Made by a program: the position numbers and the translations under genes
Notes under the pieces: model-generated
What the model was told of the DNA's origin: nothing
The model's database searches: none
Seen by the model: the letters and a program-made list of their open reading frames with translations, nothing else
Assembly (NCBI RefSeq): GCF_035989285.1
Contig: NZ_CP108513.1
Location: 6,386,001 to 6,450,000 of the forward strand
Length of the DNA: 64,000 nt
Reading direction: 5' to 3'
Source of the DNA: Streptomyces sp. NBC_01235
Lineage (GTDB): Bacteria > Actinomycetota > Actinomycetes > Streptomycetales > Streptomycetaceae
In this document: positions 59,763 to 64,000 of the stretch, piece by piece
How the letters are laid out: the number at the start of each line of letters is the position of its first letter
Position numbering within the stretch: position 1 is the first letter of the stretch

Positions 59763-59794
59763 AAAGGACCGCACGCGTGCGCGTGCGGCCCTTT
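59763..59794. terminator. Hairpin terminator of ppa
   Basis: AAAGGACCGCACGCG (59763-59777) pairs with the complement at 59780-59794 with one mismatch and a 2-base loop. It lies 25 bases beyond the ppa stop and 58 bases upstream of the thrE start. Confidence 0.75.
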
Positions 59795-59818
59795 ACACAC
59801 CTCTACGCGACCGGAGCC

Positions 59819-60310
59819 TCAGTGGCCGCCCTGGTCCTTGAACCGCTTGTAGGACCGCTCGATCTCGGCCTCGGCGTCGGTACGGCCCACCCAGTCGGCG
59901 CCCTCGACGGACTTGCCGGGCTCGAGGTCCTTGTAGACCTCGAAGAAGTGCTGGATCTCCAGGCGGTCGAACTCCGACACGTGGTGGATGTCGCGCAGGT
60001 GCTCCACGCGCGGGTCGGTCGACGGGACGCACAGCAGCTTGTCGTCGCCGCCGGCCTCGTCCGTCATCCGGAACATGCCGATCGCGCGGCACCGGATCAG
60101 ACAGCCCGGGAACGTCGGCTCGTCCAGGATGACCAGCGCGTCGAGCGGGTCACCGTCCTCGCCGAGGGTGTTCTCGACGAAGCCGTAGTCGGTCGGGTAG
60201 GCGGTCGAGGTGAAGAGTCGACGGTCCAGGCGGATCCGACCGGTCTCGTGGTCCACCTCGTACTTGTTCCGCGAACCCTTCGGGATCTCGATCGTGACGT
60301 CGAACTCCAC
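59819..60310 (-). CDS. ppa: Inorganic pyrophosphatase
   Basis: The 163-aa family I pyrophosphatase has [19 protein letters not shown], the active-site [20 protein letters not shown]sp cluster and [16 protein letters not shown] at the end. It hydrolyses PPi with Mg. The GTG at 60310 is chosen since GGAGGAG lies 6 bases upstream and it gives the usual length; an ATG at 60325 would add MEEPP. Divergent from dacB. Confidence 0.95.
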   Translation of the reverse strand: MEFDVTIEIPKGSRNKYEVDHETGRIRLDRRLFTSTAYPTDYGFVENTLGEDGDPLDALVILDEPTFPGCLIRCRAIGMFRMTDEAGGDDKLLCVPSTDPRVEHLRDIHHVSEFDRLEIQHFFEVYKDLEPGKSVEGADWVGRTDAEAEIERSYKRFKDQGGH

Positions 60311-60395
60311 CGGTGGCTCCTCCATGATCAGCACATAGTTCTGGTGGTTAAGTGTCCCTCACGCAGGTGTGTGATCGCGAAAGGGGCTGGTGATC

Positions 60396-62057
60396 GTGCC
60401 AGAGCTGAGGCCTTGGCGGGCCGCGAGACCGCATGTGGTGCGGGTCACGGACGCCGTTCGACCGCGTCTGGCACGGGCCGCAGGGATCGTACGACCCCGC
60501 CTCGCGCGCGTGAGCGCCGCCGCCAAGCCGCAGGTCGTACGGCTCACACAGGCGGCGAAGCCGCATCTCGCACGCGTCACGAAGCCGATGGCCGGTCAGA
60601 GCGCCAGGTCCTGGCAGTACACCGCGGGTGCGGCGACCGCCGGGCTGGCACTGGCCGCCGGTGTGGTGACCGCCGTCGGCCCCTGGGACTCCACCGGTCA
60701 GCGTACGGCGGAGCGGGACCGGGCAGTCGCCCTGGAACGGACGGGTGGCGCAGATCACGGCCGTACGGACGATTCGTCCCCTACGTCCGACACGGCGGCC
60801 GGAGCGCCGCGGCCCGCCCCCAGCGCCGCCTCCGTCCTCGCCGCCCTCGGGGGCGCCGCGAACGCCGTGAAGTCCGCCCCGGACGCCCTGCCCACCGGCA
60901 CGGGCCTCACGGGCGTCCTGACGCCCCTCCTGGGCGATCCCGCCCTCGGCGCCCGGCACACCGCCGCGGTCGTCGACGTGGCCACCGGCAAGCGGCTGTA
61001 CGGCACCGGAGGGGACGTGGCGCTGACCCCGGCGTCCACCACGAAGATCGCCACCGCGGTCGCCGCGCTCTCCGCGATGGGCGCCGAACACCGCCTCACC
61101 ACCCGCGCGGCGCTCGAGCCCGACACCAAGGAGCTCGTTCTCGTCGGCGGCGGCGACCCCACCCTCACGGCCCGCGCGGACGCCGAGGGCTGGGCGAGCC
61201 TGCGCGCCCTCGCCGCCTCCACCGCCACCGCCCTGAAGAAGCGCGGTCTCACCCAGGTGACGCTCTCGTACGACACGACCCTGTACGCCGGAGCCGAAGT
61301 TCACCCCATCGGGGCCAACCCCAACCTTGCCCCCGTCACGGCCCTGTCCGCCGACGAGGGCCGCACCGACGACTCCACCAGCGGCCCGACGACCCGCGTG
61401 AGCGACCCGGCGGCCGACGCGACCCGCCGGTTCGCGCAGTTCCTGAAGACCGCCGGCATCAGGACCACGGCCCCCGGTCCCTCCAAGGCCACCACGCGCG
61501 CGCAGAGCCTCGCCACCGTCTCCTCGCCCCCGCTGTCCGCCCTGGTCGAACGGATGCTCACCAACAGCGACAACGACATCGCCGAGGCCCTCGCCCGCCA
61601 GACCGCCGTCGCCACCGGTGTCCGCGCCGACTTCGACGGCGCCGGCAAGGCCGTCCAGGCCCAGCTCAAGAAGCTCGGACTGCCGACGGCCGGCGCCCGC
61701 TTCAAGGACGGCAGCGGCCTCGACCGCGAGGACCGGCTCACGGCGAACCTGCTGACCGCCCTCCTGGTCAAGGCCGCCGACGCCACCCGTCCCGACCTGC
61801 GCCCCGTCCTCACCGGCCTCCCGGTCGCCGGCTTCACCGGCACCCTCACCAGCCGCTACATCGACGGCGCGGCCGGCGTCGTCCGCGCCAAGACCGGCAC
61901 CCTGACCGGCGTGAACACCCTCGCCGGCACGGTCGTCGACCAGGACGGCCGCCTCCTCGCGTTCGCCCTCCTGACAGCCGACACGACCGACCCGGCGGCC
62001 GCCCAGGCGGCGCTGGACCGGGCGGCCACGGCGCTCGCGGGATGCGGCTGCCGCTGA
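60396..62057 (+). CDS. dacB: D-alanyl-D-alanine carboxypeptidase / PBP4-type (S13)
   Basis: The 553-aa penicillin-binding protein has SxxK (PASTTKIATAV), SxN (TNSDNDIAEALAR) and KTG (RAKTGTLTGVNT). It trims or cross-opens peptidoglycan stem peptides outside the membrane. The N-terminal 90 residues carry repeated basic helices (RPRLARAAGIVRPRLARV, then AKPHLARVTKP) before a membrane anchor (AGAATAGLALAAGVVTAVG). AAGGGG lies 9 bases before the GTG at 60396; a GTG at 60390 is an alternative. Confidence 0.9.
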   Translation: MPELRPWRAARPHVVRVTDAVRPRLARAAGIVRPRLARVSAAAKPQVVRLTQAAKPHLARVTKPMAGQSARSWQYTAGAATAGLALAAGVVTAVGPWDSTGQRTAERDRAVALERTGGADHGRTDDSSPTSDTAAGAPRPAPSAASVLAALGGAANAVKSAPDALPTGTGLTGVLTPLLGDPALGARHTAAVVDVATGKRLYGTGGDVALTPASTTKIATAVAALSAMGAEHRLTTRAALEPDTKELVLVGGGDPTLTARADAEGWASLRALAASTATALKKRGLTQVTLSYDTTLYAGAEVHPIGANPNLAPVTALSADEGRTDDSTSGPTTRVSDPAADATRRFAQFLKTAGIRTTAPGPSKATTRAQSLATVSSPPLSALVERMLTNSDNDIAEALARQTAVATGVRADFDGAGKAVQAQLKKLGLPTAGARFKDGSGLDREDRLTANLLTALLVKAADATRPDLRPVLTGLPVAGFTGTLTSRYIDGAAGVVRAKTGTLTGVNTLAGTVVDQDGRLLAFALLTADTTDPAAAQAALDRAATALAGCGCR

Positions 62058-62165
62058 GGGAGGCGGCCCACCACCCCCGAGCCGTCCCCGGCCCCGACCC
62101 TGACATCTCCCTGACCGGCCTCCTGTGGCCTGCCCCCGACGGCGGTGCTCACGTACGGTTGACGC

Positions 62166-63299
62166 ATGACGAGCATCGGTGGTGCCGCATCTTCGGGGAT
62201 GGTCGACTGGAATCTCGCGGTGGCGACGGCGACCCGCCTCGTACGGCCGGGACCCGAGGTCAGCCGTGACGAGGCGCGTGCCGTCGTCGCGGAACTGCGC
62301 CGACACGCCAAGGCCTCGGAGGAACACGTCCGGGGCTTCACTCGTATGGGCACCGAGGACATCCACGACACCCCGATCCTCGTCGTCGACCGCCCGGGCT
62401 GGGTGCGGGCGAACGTGGCGGGCTTCCGGGAGATCCTCAAGCCGCTCCTCGACAAGATGCAGGAGCGGCGGGGCAACACGCCCGGAGGCGCGGTCCTCGG
62501 CGCCGTCGGCGGCAAGGTCACCGGCGTCGAACTGGGCATGCTGCTGTCCTTCCTGTCCTCCCGCGTCCTCGGCCAGTACGAGACGTTCGCCCCCGCCACC
62601 CGCGAACTCCCCGCGGGCGCCAACGGCGGCGGCCGGCTGCTGCTCGTCGCGCCGAACATCGTCCACGTGGAACGCGAACTCGACGTACAGCCCCACGACT
62701 TCCGCCTGTGGGTGTGCCTCCACGAGGAGACGCACCGCACCCAGTTCTCCGCCGTGCCCTGGCTGCGCGACCACCTGGAGGGCGAAATCCAGTCGTTCTT
62801 GGGCGAGACCGACGTCGACCCCATGACCTTCCTGGAGCGCGTCCGGGAAGCCGCCCAGTCCCTCGCGGGCGGCCGCCCCGAGGGCGAGGAGGACGATGGC
62901 GGGCGCTCCCTGGTCGAACTCGTGCAGACGCCCGCCCAGCGCGAGATCCTCGCCCGCCTCACCGCCGTGATGTCCCTCCTGGAGGGCCACGCCGACTTCG
63001 TCATGGACGGCGTCGGACCGGAAGTCGTGTCGACCGTCGCCGAGATCCGCGAGAAGTTCCAGCAGCGCCGCGCCAAGGGCGCCTCCCGACTGGACATCGC
63101 CCTGCGCAAGCTGCTGGGCCTGGACGCCAAACTCAAGCAGTACCGGGACGGCGAACGCTTCGTACGGGCCGTCGTCGACCAGGTCGGCATGGACGGCTTC
63201 AACCGCGTATGGACCTCCCCGAACACACTTCCGACCAAGGCCGAGATCGCCAAACCGGCGGACTGGGTGGCGCGGGTACACCGCAAGGCCGAGTCGTGA
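62166..63299 (+). CDS. Zinc-dependent metalloprotease (F420-associated family)
   Basis: The 377-aa protein has the HExxH-type site CLHEETHRTQF (about residue 188) and the conserved SLLEGHADFVMDGVG. It is the actinobacterial family often annotated as coenzyme F420 biosynthesis-associated or zinc-dependent metalloprotease; it has no signal peptide. It follows dacB and precedes tilS, the conserved order in Streptomyces. Substrate unknown. Confidence 0.85.
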   Translation: MTSIGGAASSGMVDWNLAVATATRLVRPGPEVSRDEARAVVAELRRHAKASEEHVRGFTRMGTEDIHDTPILVVDRPGWVRANVAGFREILKPLLDKMQERRGNTPGGAVLGAVGGKVTGVELGMLLSFLSSRVLGQYETFAPATRELPAGANGGGRLLLVAPNIVHVERELDVQPHDFRLWVCLHEETHRTQFSAVPWLRDHLEGEIQSFLGETDVDPMTFLERVREAAQSLAGGRPEGEEDDGGRSLVELVQTPAQREILARLTAVMSLLEGHADFVMDGVGPEVVSTVAEIREKFQQRRAKGASRLDIALRKLLGLDAKLKQYRDGERFVRAVVDQVGMDGFNRVWTSPNTLPTKAEIAKPADWVARVHRKAES

Positions 63300-63492
63300 A
63301 CCCCCGACAGAGGTGGTGAGCCGAATCCGGCCGTCGGCAGGCGAACGCCCCTTCAATCACCCGTCCGAGGGACCGTGAGCCCTCGGCAGGCGTGCAATGC
63401 TCGGGGAACGGCCCGGTTCTGTCACCATCTACACACTCTGAGTGACCGAACCTCGGGCTCACCCCCGAAAACTTCATGAAGGGAACCGGACA

Positions 63493-64000
63493 ATGGGTCC
63501 CCATCCTGCGGTCGCGGCGATACGCCTGGCGGTCCGCCGCGTACTTCACGACATCCTCAACGACCACCCCACCACCGAAGCGAACTCGCACGAGCCCCCG
63601 CCGTCGCCGCTCGTGCTCGTGGCGTGCTCCGGCGGCGCCGACTCCATGGCGCTCGCCTCCGCCCTCGCCTTCGAAGCCCCCCGGCTCGGCATCCGCGCCG
63701 GCGGCGTCACCGTCGACCACGGCCTCCAGCCCGGCTCCGACCTGCGTGCCGAGGAAGTCGTCCTGCGCCTGCGCGAACTCGGCCTCGACCCGGTCGAGTC
63801 CGCCGCCGTGACCGTCGGCCGCCAAGGCGGTCCCGAGGCCGCCGCCCGCGACGCGCGCTACACCGCCCTCGACGACGCGGCCGAACGCCACGGCGCCGCC
63901 GCGATCCTGCTCGGCCACACCCGGGACGACCAGGCCGAAACCGTCCTGCTCGGCCTCGCCCGCGGCTCCGGCATCCGCTCCCTGTCCGGCATGGCCGCGG
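63493..64000 (+). CDS. tilS: tRNA(Ile)-lysidine synthetase, 5' part (runs off the window)
   Basis: The first 169 residues are present. The PP-loop ATP site [14 protein letters not shown], then [16 protein letters not shown] and [20 protein letters not shown] identify TilS. It makes lysidine at the wobble position of tRNA-Ile(CAU), using ATP and lysine. AAGGGAA lies 7 bases before the ATG at 63493. The frame is open to the end of the window. Confidence 0.93.
   Translation, partial: MGPHPAVAAIRLAVRRVLHDILNDHPTTEANSHEPPPSPLVLVACSGGADSMALASALAFEAPRLGIRAGGVTVDHGLQPGSDLRAEEVVLRLRELGLDPVESAAVTVGRQGGPEAAARDARYTALDDAAERHGAAAILLGHTRDDQAETVLLGLARGSGIRSLSGMAA

Overview
The window is high-GC actinobacterial DNA, almost certainly from a Streptomyces chromosome. 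Reasons: dense G/C-ending codons, frequent GTG and TTG starts, SARP/AfsR regulators, several WhiJ-type sets (XRE-DUF5753, DUF397, RsbW-like ATPase), zinc-free ribosomal protein paralogues under a Zur-like box, and a tipA gene with its characteristic promoter. From about 39 kb to the right end the order (DNA polymerase I-like, zinc-free ribosomal genes, gadB, tipA, thrE, ppa, dacB, metalloprotease, tilS) matches, from memory, the conserved Streptomyces core around S. coelicolor SCO3400-3435. The left half is accessory DNA.

0.8-12.8 kb is a compact natural-product-like locus. A rightward operon encodes a CmlS/PltA-like flavin enzyme, a carrier protein, an alpha/beta hydrolase and a free-standing PKS-type enoylreductase. 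A leftward operon encodes a Sfp-type phosphopantetheinyl transferase, an acetoacetyl-CoA synthetase and a MaoC dehydratase. Beside them lie a small SARP regulator translationally coupled to an MFS exporter, a CPA2 antiporter and a FabG-type reductase. There is no ketosynthase, acyltransferase or NRPS module. Direct repeats of a TTAAGGG/TTAGGC-like heptamer at about 11-bp pitch lie before the rightward operon, the phosphopantetheinyl transferase operon, the antiporter and the reductase, so the SARP probably controls all of them. Together the enzymes could turn acetoacetate into crotonyl or butyryl units, possibly on the carrier protein. A broken integrase lies on the left; relics of a reverse transcriptase and a PIN toxin lie on the right.

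13.3-29.5 kb encodes exported proteins: a 1164-aa DNRLRE/FG-GAP protein divergent from a 2730-aa RHS polymorphic toxin (RHS repeats with an inserted ricin-type lectin, a HINT domain and an unassigned 112-aa toxin tip). The toxin is followed at once by a 74-aa putative immunity gene. Then come an overlapping hypothetical pair and two secreted I36-like/FG-GAP paralogues that share a nearly identical 123-bp block.

29.4-33 kb holds a DUF397/XRE/ATPase set, two small Rpn-tail-like proteins and a rearrangement scar (a second copy of a dehydrogenase 3' end, a headless response regulator and a headless FtsX permease). 33-43 kb carries a dehydrogenase, a glycosyltransferase, a large AfsR-like regulator with a minisatellite inside its DNA-binding domain, a family A DNA polymerase, a Clp-N/HTH protein with two palindromic operators at its start codon, and a DUF2786 protein. 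43-48.5 kb has two lipoproteins, the zinc-free ribosomal genes with a decayed COG0523/rpsR tail, a gene-poor strand-skewed stretch, and a second WhiJ-type set with a shared 17-bp promoter motif. 48.6-64 kb carries an aldehyde dehydrogenase, a PadR-controlled ABC exporter, gadB, a frameshifted ClC channel gene, tipA, ybjQ-like, dedA, thrE, ppa, dacB, a metalloprotease and the start of tilS.
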